64,000 bases of DNA. It comes from Pomphorhynchus laevis. Lineage: Eukaryota > Acanthocephala > Palaeacanthocephala > Echinorhynchida > Pomphorhynchidae. The notes beneath the pieces are model-generated. The model was not told the DNA's origin and did not search any database. It worked only from the letters and a program-made list of their open reading frames with translations. A program made the position numbers and the translations under genes. This document shows, piece after piece, positions 40,600 through 52,859 of this stretch (positions within the stretch are counted from its first letter, which is position 1; every line of letters starts with the position of its first letter). The stretch is from the NCBI GenBank assembly GCA_012934845.2, contig WNNJ02000171.1, positions 62,001 through 126,000 of the forward strand. Reading direction: 5' to 3'.

Positions 40600-43500
40600 A
40601 AATAAATGCAAATAGTGCTTACATGACTAACAAAAAAGAACAGCAAAGGTCACAGATAATAATTTAATTGTTGAAATGGAATTGGATTTGGCGTTTGAAG
40701 CGCGGCATAGATGTTGATTGGCGGATATGAATAGGCAGTTGATTCCACAAGAGAGGAGCAGCCACAACGAAGGAGCGGAAGCCAAAAGAGGTAGAGTAGA
40801 TTGGGACATGTAAAAGAAGGGAATTACGGGAACGCAGAGCACAATACACAGTACGAGAATTGTCGAGAAAAGGAAGGTTGAGAAATGAAGGGGTATGAAA
40901 AGTTACAAGGCGGAAAGCAACGATAAGAAGACGAATTTGAACACGACAATAAATTGTAGGCAAATCGAGAGAAGCAAGATGGTAGGATGTATGATCAAAA
41001 CGACGAAGACGGAGGAGAATTCGGACAGCTGCGTTGACGATGCGTTGTAGGGGAAGAAGAGTGGATTTAGGTGAGTTGGAAAATAGACTAAGACAATAAT
41101 CGAGTCTAGAAAAAAAGAAAAAAGATATGAGAGTCATACAAGAAGATAAATCGATCAATCTACGAACTTGACGGAGATTGCGGAGTATCAAGGTAGATGA
41201 GCATACTTTATCACTAACGAAAGGTGTAAGTGAAAGTCGGTTGTCGAAATGCAAGCCTAGGAAAACGAGATTATCAACGATAGGAAGAATTGTAGAATTT
41301 AATGATACGGAGGGAGATTCTAAACCAAAACGTCGAGGTAAGATCCACATAATTTTGGATTTATCAGGATTCAGAGAAAGGCGAAAGGGAAGAAAGATGA
41401 TTGGAAATTGAGACAAGACAGTCCGAAGCGAAAACACTAAGATCATGAATACGGTAAGCAGGTGCGTGAGCATAGATGAGAATGTCATTAGCATATTGCA
41501 TAACATGGAAGTTAAATGTATGAGAAATCGAAGACAAATCACTGAGAAGAAGAGAGAAAAGTATAGGGCCTAATACACAGCCTTGTGGAACACCGGACGG
41601 AATGGACGAAGGATGAGAGAGAAGAGTTAGAATATACGCGAAATGTACGGTTTGATAGATATGAAGAAAACCATGATACAGTGGGTAAAGAGAAGCCATA
41701 ATCATGACGAAGGCGATGGAGAAGAATCGAGTGATCGACGATGTCAAAAGCAGACGATAGATCAAGAGAAACTATGACACTTACATAATTTATGATCGCG
41801 CGATATGAGTAAGTCGTTATAAACTTTAAGACAGGCAATTTCGGTAGAGTAATTAGAGCGAAAAGCGGCTTGGAAGGGAGGAAATAAGTTAGAGGAATAG
41901 AGATATGTATTAACTTGCTTAAGAACGAGACGCTCAAGGAGTTTAGAGAGGGTTGGGAGAAGTGAAATAGGACGGTACGAAGATGGTAGTGAGGAGTCGA
42001 GAGATTGCTTTTTGATGAGAGGACGAACAGTGGCGCATTTCCAGATGGAAGAAAATGTACGGCTACGGATGGACGAGTTGAACAATGTGGTTAGGAAGGG
42101 TGAGATAGATGAGCAGTCATTTTTAAGCAAGTGAGTGGGAATTGGGTCAGAAGGAGAGGTTTTATTAGTTAATGACAACAGAACCGAAGAAACTTCATCA
42201 GCCAAAACGGGAAGAAGGTGGAATAGTTCTGGGAGGGAAGTATTTAAAGAGAAGAGTGGGTACAAGGGGGCTACGGGTAGTAGGGAAAGTAAATTAGATA
42301 GCTTAGTTTGTAGATAAGAAGAAAATTCATTAGAATTTATATTACAAGGGGTAGATGATCGTGAAAGAATTGAGTTTAAGATTTTCCAATGAGATTTAGA
42401 GTTGAAAGATGAATCGAGTTGATTTCGCCTAAATATAGTACGTTTAGTACGTATAAGAATAAGATGTGAACGGCGTAGAGAAAAGTAGGAATCACGGAGA
42501 TTTGGAGGGAGTGAGTTGGGAGAATGTTTAAGAAAGCGATTATACACACGAAAAAAGTGACGGAGTCGACGCTTAGAAAGACTACAGTCAGAATCGAACC
42601 AGGGAGCATTGCGCAAGCGCTGAGAGCATCGGAGTCGACTAGGCAGAAGTTTATTGATGATGTACAAAAGTTTAGAATCAAACAGAATGCAGAGATCATC
42701 GGGAGAGAGATAGTTAAGAGGAAGTGAAAAGAGTGAAGAATTGAGTAAGGCTGTGCAGAGAATAGGGATATCGAGAAGTTTCCAGGGTCGACTTGGTGTG
42801 GATATTGGTGGAGGCGGAGAAGGAGGATGGGGACGAGTAAAAGTAAGAGTGACAAGGAAATGATCGGACAAACCGGGATCAGTAATTGACAAGGAAGTAT
42901 AGTCATTGAAGCAGATAGGTACAGCAATGATGTCGAGAGCACCGCCGAGAATATGAGTTGGGCTTGTTGAAAGTAATTTATAGTTAAAATCAGAAAAAAG
43001 ATTAGTTAAAGTGATAGAGTCAGAGTCAGCCGGGCGATCAAGACGAATGTTAAAGTCACCGAGAACAAAAGAAGGAGTATAAGACAATGAACAGTGAGAC
43101 ATAAGATCTGCAAGGTCGTTAAAGAAGATACGTGAGGGGGCAACTGAACCTGGACGGTATACAATCACAAGTTCCAGAGGGAAATGAGTTAATAATCTGC
43201 ATATGAGTAATTCGAACGAGGTGTAACGGATGGTAACGTTAATTTTACGTAAAGACATTGGGTGACGAGCAATGGCAACTATACCGCCATGGTTAAAATT
43301 AGTAGATGTATGAGAGGCAATTGGACGAGCTGATTCAACTAAAGAACAACCAGAGCGACATAGAAGACGAATAGCAAGATCGACGGAGTCACAATGCCAG
43401 GATTCGGTAATGCCGAGAATATCGATAGATAATTGATCGAAGATATCAAGGAGCATATCAGCTTTATGAAGAATGGAGCGAGTGTTGAATAGACTAAGAC

Positions 43501-43885
43501 GAAAAGTATGCTTAGGAGCGAGATCGACTAGCGAAGAAGACAAGGGGGAGAGATGGGACGCCATCGAATTTATGGCCTTGTGTGTACAACGTGAAAATTT
43601 CCATTGATTTGATGTATAGATAAGGATGACTCGCCGTTTGTTTCACGTCGATGTTTCTCAATGCGAGCTAAATTGAGCTGGGCAATATCAGATGGGGAGC
43701 GGTCAGGAAAGATACGACTAGTAGTCGAGGTGGTAAGAAGTTAAAAACGTCGGGAGAGTACTGAAGAGGCATGTTAACTATGTCGGAAAACGATTTTTAG
43801 GAGTGGAGGACTGTGATGATTGGATTTAGTGGATTTGTTTAAACGAATAAAGGGTACATGAGCCATACTATTGAAGAGGGATTTT
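40600..43885 (-). mobile_element. LINE A3, 5'-truncated in ORF1
   Basis: On the minus strand it starts near 43885 in the ORF1 C-terminal domain, has the TAA six bases before the ORF2 ATG at 43564, and ends near 40600. It is almost identical to A1 at protein level. The 3'UTR (GTTAGTCATGTAAGCAC near 40620) loses similarity inside the stem-loop: the second arm is missing and no short-repeat tail follows. Confidence 0.88.
40664..43564 (-). pseudogene. LINE A3 ORF2 (endonuclease plus RT), frameshifted
   Basis: 43564-41762 is open (LGDFNIRLD, SDHFLVTL, SYRPISLLPTLSKLLERL, FQAAFRSNYSTEIACL) but ends out of frame at KLCKCHSFS because of a small insertion near 41785. Pieces 41937-41539 and 41765-41364 carry motif A (VSLDLSSAFDIVDHS) and motifs B/C (GVPQGCVLGPILF; QYANDILIY). 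41542-40664 has the RT tail. Motif C has the same D-to-N change as A1. Confidence 0.88.
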
Positions 43886-44590
43886 ACGCACAAACGCTTT
43901 TTAGTAAATGGAGATGATAAATCGGCACGTTAGTTCTGTCTTTTTCCATATTATAAAGTTTCTAAATTAGGTCTAATTAGAGACCTAATTAGACCTAATA
44001 GAGACCATTTTTAATTAGGTCTTTCTTAAAGACCTAATTTACCTGTGCTTTGTATAATCAGTGTCATTATGTGATAAAATGTTCGGGTTGGTAGGTGATG
44101 TCACTAGGTGCTGCAATGTTGGGTCACGGTTCTAAACGGTCAAGAGACACTACCCCGATATTTGCACATATAGTACTATATCGAGCATAGCATTTTATTT
44201 TGCACAACGCCGTGACAAATGTAACATAAAAATTCTATTTGGTGGAGACGTGTTCCGAATGTTAGAACTACATAATCGCGTGTTAAAACTACATAATCGC
44301 GTTGTCGAAAAACAATGGGCATTCGATGATGATGCAGGTTCACTCTTTATTATTGTCATATATAAGACAATGCCTATATGACTAATCAGTCTGCTCATGA
44401 AAATAAAATAGATTAAAATTAAACAAAATTTAGAAGTAACATAGTTTATAAAATAAGGGATAAGGTAGCTTCATATCCATTTGTTCCAGACATATACACA
44501 ATCACTTATATAGAATCAGCGTTGTGGAAGCAACAACGTATTCAGGAAGACTATTCCACACGTCAACCACACATCTGGACAATATTATGA
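43886..44590. other. no gene seen; small inverted repeats
   Basis: Around 43970-44045 the phrase TAGGTCTAATTAGAGACCTA and its parts recur in both directions, making a cluster of short palindromes. The rest is without signal. Confidence 0.45.
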
Positions 44591-44599
44591 CAAGCGATA

Positions 44600-46270
44600 G
44601 TTTCCCCTGTGCTGCTTATAAATTGTCGAATAATGTCAGCTGAATCGATTATCTCGACACTAGAATTTGAAGGATATCCATCAAATTTGTGCAATAATTT
44701 CCACATTACAACTAAGTCGAGGAATACTTGTTTGAATCTTCAACGACTTCGTTGGCGTGGACAAAGTTGGCGTTTTCCATTCAGGAAGACGCCAACTTTG
44801 TCAGGATTACTGAAGTTTTGAAACAGGTATGTGCATTGATTCATACCGATGAATCAAAGTACAGATATTTCGTAAACACACGTAACTCACACCTGTCACG
44901 TCATCTCGATCAATCGGACCTGCTCGACTCCGAAATAAAAATTTTCATCAACGGAACTATCATACTCGGTACTTCAGTCGGGTCCAACGATTTTGAAATG
45001 CAGCAACTGCAAAACTTCTGTCTACATGGACTACAGTGGTACAACGTCTCGAGTCAGTTGCCAAGGCGATCCGCATGTCGCTTTTGCCGGATTAATCAAC
45101 TCCGTTCAATTTAAGTGGACAAATATAATGCGCAACTGTAATTGTTCAGTCACAGTGTGGCCTGATATGTCACACACCTTAACCACATAGCTTCTCCCAA
45201 ACTTCGTATCCTAAGTCCTCGATAATGATTGGAAGTCAATATTTTGCTCACCTTTAAAATTTGGAGGTATTGGTATCGCAGACCTTGCAATCACAGCCAC
45301 ACATGAATGCAAAACCTCAAACTTACTGATTTTAATGTATGATTCCGGTTAAGGTGGTGAAGGCCTGAGAGAAGCAGAAAACCATACTTCGCGAAATCAA
45401 GAAGCTACGACCACAATTACACCAAGAATGCCTCTCTAAAATTCCGATCTTAGCGATACCCGCAACCAGTAATCTGATCGCGCATGCTGCTCACAGTGGA
45501 GAGTCTTCATGGTTAAGTGCTCTTCAGCTCAAGCATGAAAATTCTTATCTTTTTGCTAACGAATTCAGATGCTTTGAATGAACGGTACGGACACACTGAT
45601 CCTAATATTGGAATCAGCCACTGCATTTGAGGTTCTCGAATAAGTCTTGCTCATTCCTTATCATGTAAACGAGAATATATGCCTTCGATCCGGTATAATG
45701 CCATCCGCGGCATAGTCTCACACTACCTTAACCGTATATCACCCTGTATAGCCAGCGAACCTCAGCTAACGAAGGTTCTTGAAAATATTAATTTCGAACG
45801 AACAACAACCTGTGATCTAAGTACGCGCCTTGACATCGTTTGTTTCGGTCTGCACGGTGGTCGATTGAAGCGAACGTTTTTTGCCGTTAATGTTTTTGCT
45901 GTAGCTGCTCAATCAAACGTTTCACAGAAGCCTGAGGCTGTCTTCGAACACAACGAACTGCGCAAGAAAGCCAAATACAGTGGGCGTATTGCGCTAGTTA
46001 AACGAGGGTTTTTTATACCTCTTATTTTCTCCACTTCGGGATGACTGGGCAAAGAAACGGAGAGATTAATCAAAACCACAGCTTCGATATTTACGCATCG
46101 CTCAACGAATCCTTATCTCGATCAAGCCATATAGATGAAACAAGACATCAGTTTTAAAATCGCACGCTCGTTTTCCGCATGGGTACGCTCACCACGTTCC
46201 AGCTGTTCCAGCCCCATTAAGCTTATGAAAGCTCAATACAGTGAATTCGGGGCTGTTTTCGAAAACTGAT
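44600..46270 (+). mobile_element. element E fragment 3: RT end plus nuclease-like domain
   Basis: Broken coding follows the known order of the family: an RT C-terminal block (INGTIILGTSVGSNDFEMQQ, 44930-45000), QFKWTNIMRN...PDMSH near 45110-45175, FGGIGIADLAITATHECKT near 45260, SSWLSALQLKH near 45510, RYNAIRGIVSHYL near 45690, TRLDIVCFGLHGGRLKRTFF near 45825 and KKAKYSGRIALVKRGFFIPL near 45970-46020. RT motifs A-C themselves are not found. A 19-bp inverted repeat with one mismatch lies at 44760-44802. The family's place among retroelements is open. Confidence 0.6.
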
Positions 46271-46830
46271 TTCTCTTATTATTTTGCAGGTCTACGGCAT
46301 TTTTTCGCTCTGTAATAATGCCTGGGCCCATTTGCGAAAACCCCCTTCGTGGATAACATTGTAATGTAATAAATTATTATAAAAAATAGAAAAAAAATAG
46401 TATTAGCATTAACAGAAAATTTAAAAAATATGCACAGCGCATTGTTGAGATTGGACGTCCGATATTCATCTCACCTACGTTTTCAACTGCTGGAGGAATT
46501 TGCTTCGAAGCGCATAAGGTACTTAAATAGATCGCATATCAAAAGGCAATAAAACACAAAACAAAGTTATTCGGCCTCTATCTCGATAATTAAATTTAGA
46601 GTGAGAATTGCGCTGGCTCAAGCAGCTTCGATGTGTATACGCGCGACACAAATACCTATATGTGAGCAGCTACAGGGTAAGAGAGCTCAGCACACAAATA
46701 TACAATCACAGAAATTCGTATCTTTCGGGAGCCAAGAATTCGATTGTTATTCAATAAATCCCCAAAGAATTCTTGGGTTAAATTCTATAACCCAAGAATT
46801 TTGTGGGTTAAAAAATTCTTGATTAAAACT
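46271..46830. other. no gene seen; contains a 13-bp hairpin
   Basis: 46768-46800 is AATTCTTGGGTTA, a 7-base loop, then its exact complement, and TGGGTTAAAAAATTCTTG follows. It lies directly before the LINE C1 5' end. No coding signal is found. Confidence 0.55.
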
Positions 46831-48148
46831 ACTTACAATTTTTCCTGTTAGTTCCGCTTGCTACGCTCGCGGATTGAGCTTAATCTCTCGATAAGCTCAT
46901 ATAGATCGTCTCGCTGCGCTCGCCATTCAGTTACAGTAGCAAATCAAACAACTTCAACACACAAGGACGTTAATGGGAGGACGTTAGAAAAGAGCTAAGG
47001 TGAACACCAACTATGCACAACTGCAAATACAGTGCTCAACACACGACTGCAGCGTCTGGACAACAATCGCCTGCGACAACAATAAGTCAGAAGACTTTCT
47101 ATGTAATTCCAATAAGCACATATAAGCATCCAACACCGTTACACAAACAACCCCGTCGTTTCCAATGTCCTTTCTCCACTCACCGACCCTGCTACAACAT
47201 ACACTTCCTATCCCATATCATCTTCACTTCCCGACACCCCCGTCCTGCCCTTCCTGTCTTGTTTCTCAATAACCTACACCCATCAATCAAAATAACCTTC
47301 ACAAATCTTCACGATCCTTCCACTCATAACCTTTCCTCACATCGCTTGCCACCCTCTTTATTATCATTATCCTCTATGTCTCCAGTCATCAAACCAACTC
47401 CCTCCAAATCCTAAACTGCGAGCTGTCCTATCGTGATATCACCCACTCACGTCACTCATCCTTCTTTACGGAAACGCTTTCCTTTTCGCGATCGTTGCAC
47501 CATCGTCATTAATATCACTCCTTCCACTCCTTATCTCCACAAGCACGTCTCGACCACGATGTTTCCGCCTTCAGATAAATCCTCTCGTCTTTTGTTCCTG
47601 CGGATAAACCATACTTTTTACAGACATCTTTCCTGTCGCATTTATCTGTCTAAATAAATCGTCTTAATCTAATCCATCTAAGCCCCCACTCTTAAAACTT
47701 GTTTTCAAGCATCACTCTCACGCGTCCTTTGTTCTCTCCCGACGATTTAAACTAGTGTTCTTTTCAACTATTCGAATTTTCACCGATCGTACCCCTTCCT
47801 AAATCGCTCAAATATCTTTTGCCGCATCGAAAAACGCCGTCGCGAGGAAAACAGCGTAACATCTCTCTACATCCAAAACAACGACAGAAATTTTCAAGTT
47901 GTTTACACCCGCCCCCAAATTTGATGGCGCTCCATCTCTCCTATGTGTCTTATCCGCTAGACTCTTTAACCACCACACACGGTTTCCGCCTTGGCCTCCT
48001 CAACATTAGATCTATTTTCAATAAATCCGATATTATCCTCAACCTATTTACCAAGCAATCCATCGATCTCTTCTGCCTCACCGAATCCTGGCTTTCAGAT
48101 TCCAACGACCTCTCAATTCACCACCTGCTCTCTGCCGGTTGATCACTA

Positions 48149-50064
48149 CTGTCTTCCCTCGAAAATAAGACAATGGCATAAATTCAACTTTTCGGAAAAT
48201 GAAAAATGGCTAAATTGTCTCTAAAATAAGACAAAAAACTTCGAAAATGAGACAAAAAGCTGTTTTTAATCATGAAAAAATCGGAAGTTTTCAATATTTC
48301 GTATATTGCTTCACCACTCGAGCTTTGATAAATGAAACCTGGGGTTTTAAGATCTCTATCATAATAAAGTTTTATGTTCAAGTTATAGAGTCTACTTGCT
48401 GCAAAAATTTCTAACTCCGACGCTTTGTTTCCTGCTATAAGTAAGACATTAATATATTCATCATCATATAGACCTTCTAATTCTTTAATGGAAGGAATAT
48501 TTAAGGCTATATGATGTCTTACTTCTATGTGCTTCTCAATGGTATCATAAAGGATTAAAGAAATTATTTTAAAAAACGAATTTCCATCTTTACCTAAGGT
48601 CTTCTAATCTTTGAGATCTTGCACATTTTCTTCCAATATGAAATCGCTATTGTTTTTAAAATCCTCAATCTCAAAATGTTTATCACTGAGTAATTGTCTC
48701 AAAGGTGCATGAAGTCTGCTCAAATCAAATTCTGATCCTAATATACCACAAACATCGAAGCTTTTAATCACCATTTCTTTGTCTAACGTATTAATAAAAT
48801 CCCAACATATATCAGTTACTTGTTTATACGATGGTCTCTTAATATTGCCGGATTTTGTTCGGTTATCGTCATCTTCAATTGCTTTTGACATCCAGTCATT
48901 AATTTTATCTCCGTAGAATTGTTGGAAAGATCTGTTTATAGAGACATCGAGCATTTGTAATAACGGCGTCATTCCTTTTGGGACAAAAAGTATATAAACG
49001 TTATGTTTTTCGTATTTCTTGTCTATCTTTAGATGTGCAGAAAAAGAATCAATTATTACAAGAGTTGGCTGTGTGCAAATCTTGTTTCGAATCTGGATAA
49101 AATATATTTTTCAAAGAAAGAACAGACGAGATCATCACTCCACATGCCCGTCTTATTGACGTCGACGTATATATTTCGATTGGTTGTTGTTGGTATCTTT
49201 TTTAAATTTGAGAAAAGGCAATGTCCGCCTAATATTTTACCATCTGCAGAGATTATGGGAGTAAAAGTAAATCTCGCATGAGTCGACGATGTCTTTGCTA
49301 ATTTAACAGATTTTGAACCCTTTACAGTTATTGTCTTGTTGTTTTCCTGCTCGAAATATCTCGGAACTTGGTCAAAATTAATTATGTTTCTGGGTTTAAT
49401 TGAGTGTGTCTTTATCAAGTTACGAGCAGCATAAATGAAATCTGTGGCCAAAGATTTGGCATTCTCTGGAATAGTTCTACAAGATGTATGTGTACGAGAT
49501 ACAAGATTATGTCTATTCTTAAATTTGTGTATAAAGCCGCTTGAGCACTTTAGATCTTGTATATTTAACTTTTGACAAAAACTAACTGCTTTTGCCTGTA
49601 TATATTTATCTTTAACTACTAACCCTTTATCATTAGAATCAATAACCCAATTAATAAGCTGTGTATCTAATCATTCACTTTGTGTTTTTCTACCAAATTT
49701 GCCAACCTTTCTACATGTCAAAATAGATTTTTTGGTATCTTGTAGTATGTCTAAAAACTTTTCCTTTTGATCCAGCCAACACTGAAACATCCTTGGTGTG
49801 ACAGAGTGTTATCTCGATATTTTTGACTTTGTCTTGTTCTTCCCGTTTTCATCTAGTTTCTCATAATCCGCAATAACATCTAGCTTGTATTTAATTGTAT
49901 AACTTTTTCGTTTATAGCTTTCTGTAAAAATCATTTGGGGTGAGTAAAAATAATTTTTTTATGTAAAAAAATTCTAAAATAAGACAAAAAAATCCCTCTA
50001 AAATAAGATAATTTTTGTCTTATTTTAGAGGGAATTAGATTGTCTTATTTTCGAGGGAAGACAG
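48149..50064 (-). mobile_element. pogo/Tigger-type DNA transposon with perfect terminal repeats
   Basis: 1,916 bp. Both ends read CTGTCTTCCCTCGAAAATAA (26 identical bases in all) and are flanked by TA (48147-48148 and 50065-50066), the target duplication of Tc1/mariner-group elements. Further AAATAAGACAA motifs repeat inside both ends. Removing it restores the LINE reading CACTAGTCAAATCC, as in the uninterrupted C2 copy at about 63505. The transposase lies on the minus strand. Confidence 0.95.
48604..49950 (-). pseudogene. pogo-type (DDE_1) transposase, frameshifted
   Basis: The minus-strand N-terminus near 49930 (MIFTESYKRKSYTIKYKLDV) would be the helix-turn-helix DNA-binding part, with in-frame stops. 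49451-49056 has NFDQVPRYFEQENNKTITVK (first D), FTPIISADGKILGG and NKTGMWSDDLV. The next stretch, in another frame, gives TLVIIDSFSAHL (second D). 48972-48604 has VPKGMTPLLQMLDVSINRSF (third D of the DDD triad). One frameshift near 49050 and stops in the N-terminal part make it non-coding. Its perfect terminal repeats could still be moved in trans. Confidence 0.85.
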
Positions 50065-52744
50065 TAGTCAAATCCGCCCGCCCCCTAAGCTCATCACCTT
50101 CTAAATTCTCTAATCATGGCGGTATCGTCGCATTCGCCCGTTACCCCGCGTTTCTTTTCAAAATAATTCCTTTCTGTCCTTGCTCTTTTGAATTGCTCAT
50201 TTGTCGCTCTTCTAGCCCGATCACTTTTGATCTCGCCATTGTATACCGTCCTGGTTTATCAGCTCCTACATCCTTATTTTTTACAGAACACGCTGACCTC
50301 ATTTTTCATTGTTCTTTGTCCTCAATCCCTTCACTCGTTCAAGACGATTTCAGCATCCCCCTTGACCGCCGCTCTTCCACGAATTCCATTCGGTTCATCA
50401 ACATTCTATCCAACTACAATTACAAACTCATCTACACTGCCCCCACATATATCATTAGCGAGGCACTCGACATCATCGCTGTCCCCATCGTTTTGCTGTC
50501 TACGCCTCACTGTTCATCTCCGATCCTGGTCTATCTGATCACTTTCTCGTCACCCTTGATCTCACTTTTAATCACTCTCCGCTTCACACACCTACCATCC
50601 TACGTCGCAATTGGAGAATACTTGACCTTCCCCTTCTCCGATCCGCCTTACATAAATCGTCTCTATCTTCTCACACAATAACATCATCCTCTCCTCACGA
50701 TCTTGCCTTTCTTTTCGACTCTAAACTCACATCCACTTTCGATCTTCTCTTGCCCTTCAAGCCTAACCCTCACCGTCACTTGCACCGTGCCCCATAATTT
50801 GACATCCAATGCCTACTCTCAAAGAATCGACTCCGTCATGCTTTTCGAGTTTATCAGCGCTTTCTCAGACGTAATATCCGCTCGCTCACTCCGTCTCTCC
50901 ATGATTCCTATCTTGCGCCTGCCGGTCTCTCCACCTATTTCGTACCAAATGCAAGTCCTTCTGGCAGCATAAAATCAACACTTCATTAAACACTGTGTCT
51001 CTTATGGCATATTTTTAACTCAATCCTTTCTCGCTCCTCTTCGTCTTGCAACGTCAATCCCTATGATAATTCGTCATTTCTTCAGACCAAAGTATCCACG
51101 CTACTCTGTTACAACCCCGATATCCATCCTATCCCACTATGCCCCGCCAAGCCTCATCCTTCCGGAACTCTTTTATCTTATCCCTGTCTCACCTACCGAA
51201 GTCTCATCTGCCCTCATGTCCTTGCCCAACAAAACCTCACCTGCCTACCTACATACTTAAATCGATATGCTCATCGATATCCCTTTTTCACACAACCTTG
51301 TTTAATTCATCCATCCGCAGTCGTATCTTCCCTTCACACTGGAAATCCGCAATTGTTCGTCCCCTTCTTAAAAACAATCGCTCGACATATCACGTCCTTT
51401 TAGCTATCGCCCTATCTCACGACTCCCTACTCTTTCTAAGCTCTTAGAACGCATCATCTTAATACAGATCAACGCTTATCTCTCCTTATCTAATCTGTAC
51501 CCTCCTTTCCAATTCACTTTTCGCTCTAATCACTCCACAGAAATCGCATGCATGAAAGTGTACAACGACTTACTAATTTCTCGAGACAATACTCTATATA
51601 GTGTTCTCATCTCTCTCGACCTCTCCTCAGCCTTTGACATTGTCGAGCACTCCGTCCTTCTTTCTCGCCTTCGTTATGATTACGACTTTTCTTCCTCCTC
51701 CGTAGCATGGTTTACCTCATATCTATCCGACCGTTCCTTTCGCGTCTGTTCTAATTCATCATCCTCCCCTCCTATCCCTATTTTTGCTGGGTTTCACAAG
51801 GTTCAGTCATAGGTCCCCTAATTTCCTCTCTTCCACTTGGCGATCTTTATCTGTTTATCAAAGCTTACTCCTTTAACGTCATATAATACGCCGATGACAT
51901 CCTCATCTATGTTCATGCACCCGCACATCGCATAAACGATATCGGCATTTCTGCCTCCAACTGTATTTCTTCTATCTAAACACGTCTATTCAATCTACAT
52001 CTCGTTCTAAACCCAGACAAGTCCAAAATAATGTGGATCCTCCCTGTAAATCAAACATATCTCCTCCCACTGTATCTTTTGCGTCATCAATCATCCCCAT
52101 AGTCCACAATCTCACTTTATTAGGCTTCCATTTCGATGATCACCTTTCCCTTAAACCCTTCATCCGTGACAAGGTCAGCTCGTCTAACATAATTCTCCGT
52201 GACATCCGCTGTATCGCCATCTTATCGACTTCCGTTCTTGTATGTATCTTCTTTCATCGCTTCTCTTCCCTTAAATCAATTACTGCCTCAGCCTTTTCGC
52301 AAATTCTCCGAAATCCATCATCTTTCCCCAACAACGAACAATCAATTCACCGTTCGAGTGCTCTTTCGTCTCCATCGCTTCGACCACACATCCACATATC
52401 TTGCCCAACTCTCCTGGCCCACCATCCACATCCGCTTCAAACTCCGCCTTCTTTTCGTAACTTTTCGTCTCATCGCTGGTGGATTCCCATCGTTCATCAA
52501 CCTTCCTTTCTTAGACGACACTCGCCCACCTCGCTATCGCTGCGTTCCCGTCATACCCTCTTACTCTACGTTTTCAATTACTCCAACAACTACGGTTTCC
52601 GATCCTTCCTCGTCGCCACCCCACTTGCCTGGAATCAACTCCCTCACGACATCCGCCGCGCTTCCTCCTTTATCACATTCAAACACCTCCTTCGTTGACA
52701 CCTCGACACATGATTTACATTTTTGTTTTGTTGTGGTCATGTAA

Positions 52745-52760
52745 GCGTGCGCTAGCACGC
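52745..52760 (+). promoter_or_regulatory. 3'-terminal stem-loop of LINE C1
   Basis: GCGTGC, GCTA, GCACGC: six perfect pairs, preceded by GTCATGTAA and followed by ATTTACCACGTTAAAATAAA, exactly the context of the LINE A hairpins. The loop differs, the stem does not. Confidence 0.8.
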
Positions 52761-52859
52761 ATTTACCACGTTAAAATAAATCTTTTTTTACATGCCGATT
52801 AGTTTAACGAGTCACGTAAGCAAAATCTTATAGCGAATTGAGCATAATAGAATAATTTT

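Larger units (their letters stand above)
46830..52790 (+). mobile_element. LINE C1 (relative of LINE A), split by a pogo-type transposon
   Basis: Two parts, 46830-48148 and 50065-52790, are one LINE. The 5' end has CTGTTAGTTCCGCTTGCTAC (46853). ORF1 remnants run 47000-47920 (QIQCSTHDCSVWTTIACD finger; LRKRFPFRDR; C-terminal domain to 47920). ORF2 begins at 47925 (MALHLSYVSYPLDS), and its endonuclease is cut at 48148. It resumes with SSPSKFSNHGGIVAFARYPA, then RT pieces: 51552-51812 (ISLDLSSAFDIVEHS), YADDILIY-type near 51890, and 52033-52698. The 3' stem-loop lies at 52745. It is C-rich and broken at many points, older than the A copies. Confidence 0.88.

Noticed and set aside
44369-44569. 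Possible short protein frames in the AT-rich spacers
   Set aside because: No family resemblance, no start context and no conservation; expected by chance in AT-rich DNA.
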